A DNA stretch of 64,000 bases, from contig CM021320.1 in the NCBI GenBank assembly GCA_010645155.1, positions 7,826,270-7,890,269 of the forward strand, given 5' to 3'. The notes under the pieces were generated by a model. The model was not told the origin of the DNA. It searched no databases and worked only from the letters and a program-made list of their open reading frames with translations. This DNA comes from Tigriopus japonicus (Eukaryota; Arthropoda; Copepoda; Harpacticoida; Harpacticidae). How positions within the stretch are numbered: the stretch's first letter is position 1; the number at the start of each line of letters is the position of its first letter. Positions 54,297 to 64,000 of the stretch are shown here, piece by piece. A program made the position numbers and the translations under genes.

Positions 54297-55609
54297 ATGT
54301 AGAGTTAAAGGACAATAAATAAATGGGCTGGTCCCCTTAAAATGCACCGTAATCGTCACACTGGTGCATGTTATTTGTTACTGGTTAGCTGATTGTCAGT
54401 CTTGAAGCAACGTCTGTGTGAGCATGGGATGGATTGTTAAGGTTTTCTTGTGAGATTAATAGTTTTCGAAAGCACAAGCAACTGTATCAGGTAAGTGACT
54501 ATTTCGTTTAAATCAATGGCAGTCTAGCCGGATCCCAAACTAAGAGGCATTTGGGAAGGAAGTATGCAATGGACTTAAAACACGGGGGCACATGGATCAT
54601 TAGAACATTATCATACTTCAATTTCAATTGCTGTGAAGCAATTGGATCGGGGTTTCACGACACATGGCAGATTTCTGTACAGCTATTAATTAACATTTTT
54701 TTAAAGTAATTGTGAAATCGAACAATTTTGTGATAAATGACGAGTGCTTGGTAATATTGATGTGATAGGAGAATAATCGTTTGACACATATTTCGATTTT
54801 TCAATTTAGAAGCAATACTTCGTAAAAATGATGTTTGGAATGGATGTATGAATCAGCTTTTCTATACGGATTTGAAACCAATTTACAAATCATACAAATA
54901 CAATGCAAGGAGTACGTACCTTGTAATATTAAGCTTTTGAAAATAAGACCTTTGATTTCCAACATTCTAAAATGTTCTTTCAAGACCAAAAACAAGTCTT
55001 TTGCAAGTGTCAGGTCTTTGGAGGGGCACAAAGTCTCCGTTTTAAATTTTCAATTTAACTCCTACTTCCAAATTTTGGTTTGGCATCTTGCTTAAAAATC
55101 CCAATTAGATTTAAAGAACAGATTGGATCAATTTCACAGTTTGAACATTAAGAATGTTTTGAGTCACTTTAGATTGTGCAAGAAAAGTGTTACTGTGGGA
55201 TGATTTTGTTACTTCGTAAAAATTGAGACGGCAACGTATTTTCAAGTTTTGTTCTTGTGGTTGACTCAGCTCATAAACCGGTTTGTGAACGTCGTCATTC
55301 TCGTCTTGCTTTCTTCGGAATCAGAATTCGAGACTGCGCGTCGCCTTTTTCCGACCTTCAATATTGCCCGATATGATTTTTCGACCTTCAAGATTGCCCG
55401 CGGTTGCTCTTTTTTGGCCTTCATTACTGCCCTGTTGTCTTTTTCTTGGCCTTCAATACCGCCCGTGTTGTGAGAGTCAAGTGCTTTTGATCGGCTTTTT
55501 TCGCGTTCAATTTCAATTTCAGGCTCGCACAACAATGAGCAACGTTGAGTGAAGGCGGAAATCAATTAGCAAGTCACATGAAATACGTCGACTTTTGTTA
55601 TGTAGTGGG
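54297..55609. other. Interval between the 25-base inverted repeats
   Basis: AT-rich; no gene recognised. It contains a tandem tract at 55340-55470. Confidence 0.4.
55340..55470. repeat. Minisatellite, CGACCTTCAATATTGCCCG-type units
   Basis: About four units of roughly 32-36 bases share (C/G)(A/G)CCTTCA(A/T)(T/G)A(T/C)(T/C)GCCC with T-rich spacers. Confidence 0.7.
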
Positions 55610-55634
55610 GAGTGAGCCAAACGAACGATATTGC
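55610..55634 (-). repeat. 25-base perfect inverted repeat, right member
   Basis: Exact inverse copy of 54272-54296, reading GAGTGAGCC to GATATTGC on the plus strand. Confidence 0.75.
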
Positions 55635-56185
55635 TTGAGGCGCCAAAGTTTTGGTATCCTTTCAGAAATAACCTTCTTTTGACTTCGGTTACGCCCTCTA
55701 ATGGACTAAGCACGGTAATGGTAAAATAATTTCTGGAACAATTTATTTTTAGCAATTTGTGATCAAGTGATGACTGCCAAGATTCTTGAGTATTTTAATT
55801 GTAACGGAAAGTTGGATTGAATGTGGGGATCTAAGTGGCCGATATCAACAAGATGGAATATTTCTTGCAATTCTATGTTTTCATTTCTGTCACTTTTTCA
55901 AAACAAGTGGCAACAAAAACTGCTTCATGGCCTCCCTGTATGCAAAAAAAGCCATGGACTTGCAAGAATTTTGAAAGACATTAGGTTTTTTAAATTTGAC
56001 CAATGTGACTTGACTTCGTCTTTTTAATTTCAATCATTGGAATTGTCTAAATTTGAATAAATACTTAAACGTTTTGCTTCGATTTGTACTTTTAACGCTA
56101 GTTGACGTGAGGCATCCTTCTAACCAGTTTTCCCTCAACAAACCTTTGCCAGACCTACAGAATATAGTAACCCAAAACTTCGTCG
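55635..56185. other. Unassigned stretch, no recognisable gene
   Basis: Only overlapping short open frames; no motif, repeat or splice pattern that I can support. Confidence 0.4.
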
Positions 56186-56273
56186 AATCAGAATATAGGT
56201 CCCATAGAGGACGGTCCAATCACAGAAGACTTCCAAATCCAGACCTTAGTGCCTCTTTTATATGAAGGTTTTA
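56186..56273. repeat. Terminal fragment of the 51468-52149 MITE family
   Basis: On the minus strand this starts TAAAACCTTCATATAAAAGA and continues with AAGGTCTGGATTTGGAAGTC, aligning with the family terminus. Only this end was found. Confidence 0.55.
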
Positions 56274-56544
56274 TAAAAATACATATCTTATTGTGGACAT
56301 CACACCGCTTCTTGTTGCCTGTAAGTAAATAATGCATAAACACTAAATAATTCAACAAGCTCTAGTAAAATGTGTTTTTGTCTGGATCTGGAAATAAAAA
56401 GCAAATGAAAAAGGAAACGAATGAAAAATCTTGTTTTTGATATCAAGAATTTAATATGTAATAATAAAATAAATAAAATACGTAATAATGATAATATAAG
56501 GGGCTTCAAAATTAGATGTTCCGCTCAAAGACAATGGAGGTTGT

Positions 56545-58196
56545 GATAATGAGCAGGTATCATTCCTGAAAGATTTAGCAGTTGTCATCCAAGATGATGG
56601 AAAGTTCGATGAGCATATCCAGTTGAAAGTGAGGAAGGCATTTCAAACATGCAGCTGGATCTACCTCACTTTCAAGTCTGGATGCTAACTCTGTTCAAGT
56701 CGATAGTTCAGCCTTATTTTGAACATGCCTCACCCATTTGGGCTACAATGCAATGAGTTCAGCAGGTTTGCAAAAGGTCGAGCAGGTCCAAAGATGTTTT
56801 ACTAGGAACATCACAGGAATGAGAGAGCTCTCATATTGGGAGAGGCTCCAGAAGTTAGGGTTGTACAGTACTCAGAGAAGGTATGAAAGGTATCTGATAC
56901 TGAATGTCTTCAAGAGCGTTCATGGGCTCTGTCCTAACCCAGGCTTTGAGATCAGTTGTAGCGATCGTAGAGCTCTGAGAGCACCTTCAAATTCTAAGGA
57001 ATCCAGGCTAGTTAGAACAATGAAGTCCTCTCTTCATTATCGGGCTCCTTCATCGTTCAATCTTTTGCCCATTGGTCTTCGTCGGGAGTATGTAGGAGCT
57101 GATCCTCTAACAGTATATATCTGTCTAAAAATAATAACTAGAGCCCGGGAAAAAATGTTGGAAAAACGTCCAAAAAATGTCATTAAAATGTCATGAAAAA
57201 GGGCAAAAAATGTTGAAATTTAGTGCAAAAAGGGCAAAAAATGTTGAAAATTAGTGCAAAAAGGGCAAAAAATGTTGAAAATTAGTGCAATAAGGGCAAA
57301 AAATGTTGAAATTTAGAGCAAAAAGGGCAAAAAATGTTGAAATTTAGAGCAAAAAGGACAAAAAATGTTGAAATTTAGGGCAAAAAAGTCAACGAAATGT
57401 GTGAGAAATGGGACTAGATGCGTGGAGGACTTGAGAAGACTACTTAAGACAATTTAAACAGACATCTGAAGGAAATAATGCCGTCAAAACTCTAGTTTAA
57501 AAAAACGGGAGGTTGCGCTTCACATAGCGGGGTGTTTTTATAAGCTAGACGTCAAAACAGTTTATGTTATAAATCAGATAGCACATTCAGACCCTTTGAA
57601 AGGCAATAGATATTAAAGTCTGAGTGAATAATGGCAACAGTGCCAACTTAAAACATACTTTACTCTACACATAGATATTTAGCCCACGTAAAATAATTAA
57701 GGAAACAAGGGTCACAAAGTTTCTGATGTGAACTTTTTCACAATAACAAAAAGAACTTTAAGGGCACTTTTTTCCCCTTTCCAAAGATTTTGATTAATTG
57801 GCATCATAAAATTTGAAGTTGAACAATGACAATTTTAGCGGGAAATTTTGGCGGGAAATTTCAAGCCTTCATTTGATTAATTGGTCCCTCAGAACCGGTT
57901 TTGGGATGACATTTTTGCGCAAAAAGTACAAAAAATGTTAAGAAAATGTTGAAATTTTCCAAAAAATGTCAAATAAAATTAAAATGTTATATTCACGTAA
58001 AATTGGCAAAAAATGTAAAAAATATTTTTGATGTAAAAAAAATTTTTCCCTAGCCCTAATAATAACTAATATCTCCTACTTTGAGGCAGGATTAGACAAA
58101 TTTATTAATGCTATTCCTGATCAACCCAATATTCAAGGTTTGTATAGATCTGCCAATAGTAACTCTTTGGTAGACCAAATTTCGTATAAATATTAG
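56545..58196 (+). mobile_element. LINE reverse-transcriptase C-terminal fragment
   Basis: Plus-strand translation shows the typical end of a non-LTR ORF2: DDGKFDEHIQLKVRKAFQ, IVQPYFEHASPIWAT, then (56738 onward) QKVEQVQRCFTRNITGMREL, SYWERLQKLGLYSTQRR and RYLILNVFKSVHG. It carries frameshifts near 56690-56740. A 920-base MITE (57139-58058) interrupts it; removing that element and one TSD restores the frame through YFEAGLDKFINAIPDQ to a stop at 58194-58196. It is probably the same family as the fragments at 2186-4477. Confidence 0.8.
57139..58058. mobile_element. hAT-like MITE inside LINE, TSD ATAATAAC
   Basis: Termini TAGAGCCCGGGAAAAAATG and (inverted) TAGGGCTAGGGAAAAATTT with perfect 8-base direct repeats ATAATAAC at 57131-57138 and 58059-58066. 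A tandem array of roughly 31-base GGGCAAAAAATGTTGAAA units occupies 57165-57385. Same family as the intronic copy at 22434-22982. Confidence 0.88.
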
Positions 58197-58503
58197 TTAT
58201 TGAAATTATTTTTAAAGGGAATCACATTCCTTGTGGCGGTAGTACAGACCGTAACCAGGAAAAAATGTATTTTTTTTGCAGGGGGCTCTTGCTCCTACGA
58301 ACTTTACTCATACTCTGTTTTCATTATCTCAGAGTTGATTCTTTGAAGAAATACATTCGTTCTTCTGAAGCTTTTGTCTTATATGATTTACATAATGCGC
58401 AAATTGATAAGTTCACAATAAAAAGACACAAAACATCACAGTTGTAAAAAAATGGTCACACAAGATGTTCAAGTGATGGAAATGGTCACCTAAACCTTAT
58501 GAC

Positions 58504-59453
58504 TAGGGCTTAATATTTTAGGTTAACTTTTTGGGCAAATTATGACAGAATTAGGTTGTCCAAAATTACGTTTTAGGTTTTTTAGGTTGAATAGTTTATA
58601 CCTTGTTCAGAGGCTTTTCAGGCCAAATTTTGCCTTATATTTATTGCTCTACAGCACTTTACTCTTTGCAAGAGTAAAGTGCAGAGAACGAGCAGAGAAC
58701 GAGCAGAGACAAAGGCAGTGAAAATTTTATTTGGCACTGGGGGTGGAAAGTGGCAGAAAATGGCACAAAAAACACCAAAAAACGAGATGGAAAATTGTCG
58801 ACCTAAAAAAAGAGCTCAGAAATATTTGACCTAAAAACGAGATCGGATATTTTCGACCTAAAAAATAAGCTTGGAAATTTTCGACTTCAAAACAAGATCA
58901 AAATTTTTCGGCTTAAAAAAAGAGGTCAAAAATTTGCGCCCTATAACAGGCTGAAATTTTTTCGAATTACACAAGAGATCGAAAATTTGCGCCCTAAAAA
59001 ACCAAACGAAATGATTGCAAACGAGAAAATATCGCTCAAAGGTGACAGAATGTGGCTTCAAAAAATGGCAGTGAGCCCCCGTAATTGGCAGTATTTCAAA
59101 CAAGTTTTGGAAATGTCTGCCTAAAACCAACCGATAACGCTAATTCGACATGTTGATGGGATGAAAATCATCGTGGCACCCACTCTTCTTCTTTCTCCCT
59201 TTGTTCCTGTGTTTTTTTAAAGACACCGGGATAAGGAACCTTATTGTGCAAATGACTTTAAGATAAGAAAAAAGGTTTATTTTAGCTTGAAGCTTGAAAA
59301 CTTAGCTTTAGGTAAAAATTGACCAAAAAAAGGCGAGAAAAAAGTTAATTTTTGGTTGGAACTTAGTTTTAAGTTTTAGGTAAAAATTGCACAAAATAGG
59401 CGTTTTAGGTTAAAACCTAGGTTTTTAGGTAAAACCTAAAATATTCAGCCCTA
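58504..59453. mobile_element. hAT-like MITE, TSD CTTATGAC
   Basis: A 950-base element starts TAGGGCTTAATATTTTAGG and ends with the inverse TAGGGCTGAATATTTTAGG (one mismatch). TSD CTTATGAC is perfect at 58496-58503 and 59454-59461. Subterminal TTTTAGGTTAAAACCTAGG-like palindromic repeats lie at both ends. The interior contains repeated AAAATTTTCGACCTAAAAA-like motifs. Non-coding. Confidence 0.88.
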
Positions 59454-59753
59454 CTTATGACTTAATACTCCCTTATTTAACAGTTTACTATATGAAACAT
59501 ATAAAATAGTCATTCAAAACACACAAACAAGATTACAAGTACATTCAAAGCTCCACAACAAAGCTTAACTACCAATATCAATCCCAATTTGAAATAAAGG
59601 CAAGCATAAGAGCGTTGAAATGGGAGGCAAATTTTTTTTTTACTCAAACTCGTTGGTGGACGTAAAAAAATGATGGTTATTAACTTTGAAAAATGGGATT
59701 TCTTATGACTTTTTACCGCCTTTACCGCTTTGGGGTCAAAATTGCGTGCTGTA

Positions 59754-60260
59754 AATAGGTCACAAGGTAAAAATGTCACGGTAAAAAAGGTCACAGTAAA
59801 AAGGTCACTGTAAAACGGTATCGGTAAAAAGGTGACGGTAAAAAGGTCACACACTTGCACATCTCTGAAGGTAGCCAAGGGGGTGAACCCAGTGACCCTG
59901 AAATTTGCCCAGGTTAAAGATTGTCCCATGGGACCCCAAGATTAACCGGGGGAACACAATTATGTTAAGGCAAAGGTCTCATAAGTGATGTCAGCAGAAA
60001 GTCATTCCCAACATTTTCAAAGGCCATGGTCGCAACCCGCCCCGGATCTGGCAGACCTTGGAGGAAGGTGTTCCCTTACCCCTATGTAGTCAAGAGTACA
60101 CCCTTCTTTTGAGATCTGCCCATGGGCTTCAGAGATATTGTGGGTGGAACACATTATTTATGTCCATGGAAGTGATTTTTCACTGTGACCTTTTTACCGT
60201 GACCTTTTTTACCCTGCAACCTATCTACCTGTGACCCTTTTGCTTGTGACCTTTTTACCT
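59754..60260. repeat. Dispersed repeat with GGTCAC/GGTAAA ends (copy 2)
   Basis: The left end is tandem GGTCACGGTAAAAAAGG-like units and the right end (60178-60258) has the inverse GTGACCTTTTTACC units, so the full unit is an inverted-repeat element of about 507 bases. The unique interior matches 11285-11435 (GGAACACAATTATG, CATGGGACCC). No clear TSD. Confidence 0.75.
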
Positions 60261-61396
60261 AAAATCCAAACTAGACCCCGAAAAACGCAAGATTGGCGTG
60301 AAAGCGCAAGGTATGGAGACTCTGGAGCGAGTGATTTCGAACGCCAAAGGAAAGTGCCGTCCTCCTCCTTCTCCTCCTCCTCCTCCTCCTCCTCTGGTGG
60401 AGAAGCGTCTGTCAGCCAATCTAGGCCACACCGCTGACTTGGCCTCGGGTTGGGCCTCGGGCGGGCTGAAACTCTACTCCGCAGCATTCCGACTGGACTC
60501 AAACTGCATGAAGAACTACAAGTAATCAAGTGCCAGCGCGAGTGCACGTCTTGTTATTCTCAGTCAGTCAGTTATCATGATCTGATGTCATCGACGAGGA
60601 TAACACCGAGAACAACTCGAAAAATCCTCACAGGGGGGGTTTTCTCACTCGAGCTGGGCAGTCGGACCTGGAACATGGATGATGATGATGAAGAAGAAGA
60701 AGTGATCTGATTTGCACACTCGTCGTCCGTCTTGGGTAGCAGTGTCATCATTCGGCCCGATCAACTACCAACTCACTCCCCTCCTTATTCTGGGACCCAG
60801 TGCAGTTCGTTACTCCTCCCTCCTACCCACCCACCCACCACTTTCAACACTCCCACTCCTTGCCTCCATCATCAGCATCATCTTTTCTGGCTTGGAAAAT
60901 ACATCGGCCAGCTTAGTAGCTGGCTGGTTGGTGGGGACAGGCTTGCTCGTTAGCTTGCTTGTGCTTTGTTCGTTCATCCATCTATTGAGACTTCCACTCA
61001 AGCCCAATCTCTCCCTGAGTTCGTTACCCACTTACCCATTTACCTCTCTTCTTACTCGTCCATCCATCCAACCTTCCTTCCCTCCTTCCTTGCCTTATTC
61101 CGCATCTTCCATCGCACATCGGTGAGATAGATGATCTCCGCCCACACATGTGCTCATCGATCCTTGGTAGTGTGTGGTGTGTGAAAAGAACTCACTGAGA
61201 ACTCTCGCACCGAGGCCGACTCGACCTGCGCCATCGATTTGGCCCAAGATCATCGTCATCACCAACACCGTCAGGAGGAAGATCATGGGGACCCAGATCA
61301 TTCGAGAAGTGGTCGTGAACCCATTCCCGAACCAGTGCCAACAAAAAGAACCGAAACGTTGACCTTCGTTCGTTGATTAGTCGAGTTCCTTTCACC
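60261..61396. other. Upstream region of the duplicated NDT-like gene
   Basis: GC-rich, with (CTC)n near 60361-60392, (GAT/GAA)n near 60676-60700 and C/T-rich tracts near 60820-61090. Probably promoter and 5' UTR. The 137-codon frame at 60712-61125 is low-complexity and not convincing. Confidence 0.45.
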
Positions 61397-63265
61397 ATGG
61401 CCGCATTGGTTTTCGGTGAAATCACCCGTGAACTTCACGCGGCTTGGACAGCCAAGGTGGGCTCGGAACGGAACTCCTTGCCCGAGTCTGACATTCAATC
61501 GCTTTTCAACGAATTGTTATTGTTTCCATCTCAAGCCCAGATCTTCGAGATGGTCCAATGTGCTCGGGATTGTTCCCAGCAAGTGTGTAAAGTGAGTACC
61601 AGTAGTTGCAGCAGTAGCAACGACTCGCCCAAGGAAGAAAAATGGGTCTCGTTTCCCACTCACATCAGCCGGAAGAATAGTTTGACTTTCGGTGAGTTTT
61701 GTGTGTTTGCTACGGAACTTCGCAAGTATTATAATAAACATGAGAGGCAAAACGGCGTCGGATTGGCCATGAATCCCAGTGCCAAAGCCTTGGAGAAAGC
61801 AAAGTTCAAGACACAAAAGTCAAGCTCCTCTTCCTATGACGTGTTCTTGGGAGGATCATGCAATCCCACCTCTTGGCGCCAAGATTTTGCTATCCCTTAT
61901 TTCAAAAACTATGGCATCACCTACTACAATCCGCAGCAGTCCAACTGGGTGCCTGAAATGATCGAGTTGGAGCATCAGGCCAAGCAGACCTCGCAGATCC
62001 TGTTCTTCGTGATGAACGAGAAGACCCGAAATGTAGTGTCCATGATCGAAGTAGCCTATCTCTCGGGTGGCCAAAGGAAAGTGATTGTGATGATCAATCC
62101 ATATCCCAGCTCCAGTCACCAAATCAATGGCGAGAAACTCCCGGAATCCGAGTACTTGGATCTCAATGCGGGACTCACCACCGTCCACGACTTAGTGGAA
62201 CGACAAGGCATTCCAGTATTCAAGGACATCAACGTCGCTCTCTCTTGTATTTCTAAGATTTTAAAAGAAAATCGGACCATAGAAGATCTCGGTCTGAAGG
62301 ATCAGGTGCAGCCGGTGAAGTTGGCTCATATTGAAATTGGTGACAAACTCGTCCGTTTGCGCGAAGTTTTTGATGCCTTGGATACCAATCGACTTGGCAA
62401 AATTACCTTGAATGACCTTAAAATGGCGTTCCGGGTTCATGCACATCGTGACCTAACACCCAAAGATCTCAGACAAATTGTGGTGGCCTGTGACGGCACC
62501 CTGACCAAGCGCAAAAGCGCGTCTTTCTCCAATGATCAGGTTATGATTGGCTTCGATCAGTTCTGTTGCATTGTTTCCGAGTTCAAGCACAAACCATCGG
62601 CGGTGGACCCAAACCATGGTAGCAAAGAAAAGAGTGGAATCTCCACCAAAGCAAACCATTTACTGAGGAAAGCCAAGAGTCCTTTCCACAAGGTAGCCGG
62701 ATGGATCGAGACCGCACGTTCGTATCGCCGCGAGCAACGCTATGAAGCATCCTCTTCGGGACTCTTGCCGTCCTCTTCGTCCTCGTCTTGTAATCTCAAA
62801 CGTCGCGGCAGTCAAATCAGGGACATCTATCTGGGTGGAGCCTCTCGAGGAACGCGTTGGAGGGAACAAATCGCTATTCCCATGCTCAAAAAGCACGGAC
62901 TGACTTACTTCAATCCCCAGAGTTCAGCATCCCGCTTGCGCAGACTTATTCCCATCGAAGCCAGCGCCATGGACAACTCGCGTGTCTTGCTTTTTGTGAT
63001 ATTGGGAAATTCTCGCTCGGTAAGCGCCATGTGTGAGGCAGCTTATTACATTGGCAAAGGTACTCATGTGGTGCTTTGTATTCAAAAGATCAAGCCGGAG
63101 ACTCTCATTGATGGCGAGATTTTGAGTAAAAGTGCCCTTAAGGACTTTAACCGTGGGCGCAGTTATCTGTCGGATATTGCCAACCGAGAGGCAGTACCTA
63201 TCTTTGAAGAAATTCACGAAGCTGTGGAATGTGCCCTCCAGAAATGCAAACAAATGGATCACTGA
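61397..63265 (+). CDS. Duplicated EF-hand-like + deoxyribosyltransferase-like protein
   Basis: This intronless frame encodes 622 aa from ATG at 61397 (excellent context, CACCATGG). Two halves share one architecture. Half 1 has a degenerate EF-hand-like pair (about residues 10-115) and a nucleoside 2-deoxyribosyltransferase-like domain (about 148-290) with YDVFLGGSCNPTSWRQ, YYNPQQSNW, and SMIEVAYLSGG. Half 2 has an EF-hand-like pair (about 310-400; loop DTNRLGKITLND lacks the usual residue 5) and a second NDT-like domain (about 474-615) with RDIYLGGASRGTRWREQ, YFNPQ and SAMCEAAYYIG. The Glu aligned with the NDT nucleophile is kept in both (about residues 218 and 547). Insect Raw proteins may belong to the same family, but that is recall. 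Substrate and role are unknown. Poly(A) AATAAA at 63316-63321. Confidence 0.85.
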   Translation: MAALVFGEITRELHAAWTAKVGSERNSLPESDIQSLFNELLLFPSQAQIFEMVQCARDCSQQVCKVSTSSCSSSNDSPKEEKWVSFPTHISRKNSLTFGEFCVFATELRKYYNKHERQNGVGLAMNPSAKALEKAKFKTQKSSSSSYDVFLGGSCNPTSWRQDFAIPYFKNYGITYYNPQQSNWVPEMIELEHQAKQTSQILFFVMNEKTRNVVSMIEVAYLSGGQRKVIVMINPYPSSSHQINGEKLPESEYLDLNAGLTTVHDLVERQGIPVFKDINVALSCISKILKENRTIEDLGLKDQVQPVKLAHIEIGDKLVRLREVFDALDTNRLGKITLNDLKMAFRVHAHRDLTPKDLRQIVVACDGTLTKRKSASFSNDQVMIGFDQFCCIVSEFKHKPSAVDPNHGSKEKSGISTKANHLLRKAKSPFHKVAGWIETARSYRREQRYEASSSGLLPSSSSSSCNLKRRGSQIRDIYLGGASRGTRWREQIAIPMLKKHGLTYFNPQSSASRLRRLIPIEASAMDNSRVLLFVILGNSRSVSAMCEAAYYIGKGTHVVLCIQKIKPETLIDGEILSKSALKDFNRGRSYLSDIANREAVPIFEEIHEAVECALQKCKQMDH

Positions 63266-63315
63266 CAAAACCAAATGTTTAGTACCTAATCATTTCCTGT
63301 TAACAATTTCAATAG

Positions 63316-63321
63316 AATAAA
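63316..63321 (+). terminator. Poly(A) signal AATAAA
   Basis: Fifty-one bases after the stop codon of the duplicated NDT-like gene. Confidence 0.7.
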
Positions 63322-64000
63322 CACCTGCAATTGAAACGAGAACTCAAGTCTTGGAAGCATTCAAAGCTCCAAAAGTGATAAGGCATGTTTGCGTCGAATT
63401 GGCGATACTCGGATTCAAAACGATTGCCTTTCAGGAAACTTATTTGCAACTGACCAACTCGTGGATTTGGAACCATGTTGTTGTTCAAATTGGCCTCGAA
63501 TCCTTGGATTCAGAGCCGACACTTGTCTCTTACCGCTCTAGTAAGCAAGCGTTATGGGACCAACGGACATAAAGTTCATCGTCTAGCTCCCAACTACTTA
63601 ACCAAGCAAACAAGAGAGGAAAAACTGAGGTACGATTCGTAACTTTTTGACATCCCTCTTCGCCCAAACTCGCTGGAGATTAAGCGTCAATCAGGCGCCA
63701 GATTTTGCAATTCAAAATCTTAGCTCGAGAGGGTTTCGGCAGCTCAAGAACACGCTCATGGTGATTGATGTTTGGGCAGAGCAAGCAAGGCTTTATGAAA
63801 ATTGTATTTGTGTTTCTTTTACTTGCATCAGATGCTTTAATGAGTCATTTATTATGATCCAATGCGAAACAATGTTTCAATGTGCTTTTTTTTTTAATTG
63901 TGAAGAGTTGCCCATGTGATGAAGAAAAACCAGCACTCTCCATTGGACTTATTGCGATTAAGCCCGAGGCATGTCAATCTCTACAATGCCCAATTAGCGC
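63322..64000. other. Unassigned right end of the window
   Basis: Short open frames only (73 and 90 codons). No motif recognised. Confidence 0.35.

Noticed and set aside
60712..61125. 137-codon hydrophobic frame upstream of the duplicated NDT-like gene
   Set aside because: Derived from C/T-rich simple sequence, with several overlapping frames of similar length on both strands.

Overview
The window is eukaryotic nuclear DNA, most likely from an arthropod and possibly a crustacean such as a copepod. The evidence is an RR-type (chitin_bind_4) cuticular protein gene, spliceosomal GT-AG introns, AATAAA poly(A) signals, metazoan genes (BLCAP, sesquipedalian/PHETA, PPWD1, NADSYN1, RECQL4, a p107/p130 pocket protein) and LINE and hAT-like transposon remnants. 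The phylum-level call is firm; the copepod suggestion is inference from gene style (compact, few introns) only. One 545-base assembly gap lies at 16410-16954.

Layout. 1-12 kb is repeat-rich: minisatellites, LINE endonuclease and reverse-transcriptase fragments, and several short inverted-repeat elements with target-site duplications. At 12.2-16.4 kb lie BLCAP(+), a PHETA-like PH protein(+, 2 exons) and a long disordered secreted-looking protein(-) that runs into the gap. At 21.5-25.6 kb is a three-exon cuticle protein(+). At 27.7-32.3 kb PPWD1(-) and NADSYN1(-) are packed head to tail. From 33.2 to 38 kb there are two inverted copies of one hAT-like MITE, one carrying a nested second MITE. 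At 40-47.5 kb RECQL4(+) and a six-exon p107/p130-like gene(-) converge, with poly(A) signals about 50 bases apart. From 48.7 to 60.3 kb there is another block of nested non-autonomous hAT-like elements, a LINE 3' fragment and a long near-perfect hairpin. At 61.4-63.3 kb is an intronless gene for a protein with an internally duplicated [EF-hand-like + nucleoside deoxyribosyltransferase-like] architecture.

Functions are mostly unrelated housekeeping roles: NAD synthesis, spliceosomal cyclophilin, replication/repair helicase, cell-cycle repression, endosomal trafficking and cuticle. I see no gene cluster acting as a single pathway. The two most noteworthy things are the duplicated deoxyribosyltransferase-like protein and the density of precisely delimited 8-bp-TSD elements, several nested in one another so that insertion order, empty sites and interrupted reading frames can be read directly. 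All boundaries were worked out by eye; family assignments rest on remembered family features, not on database searches.
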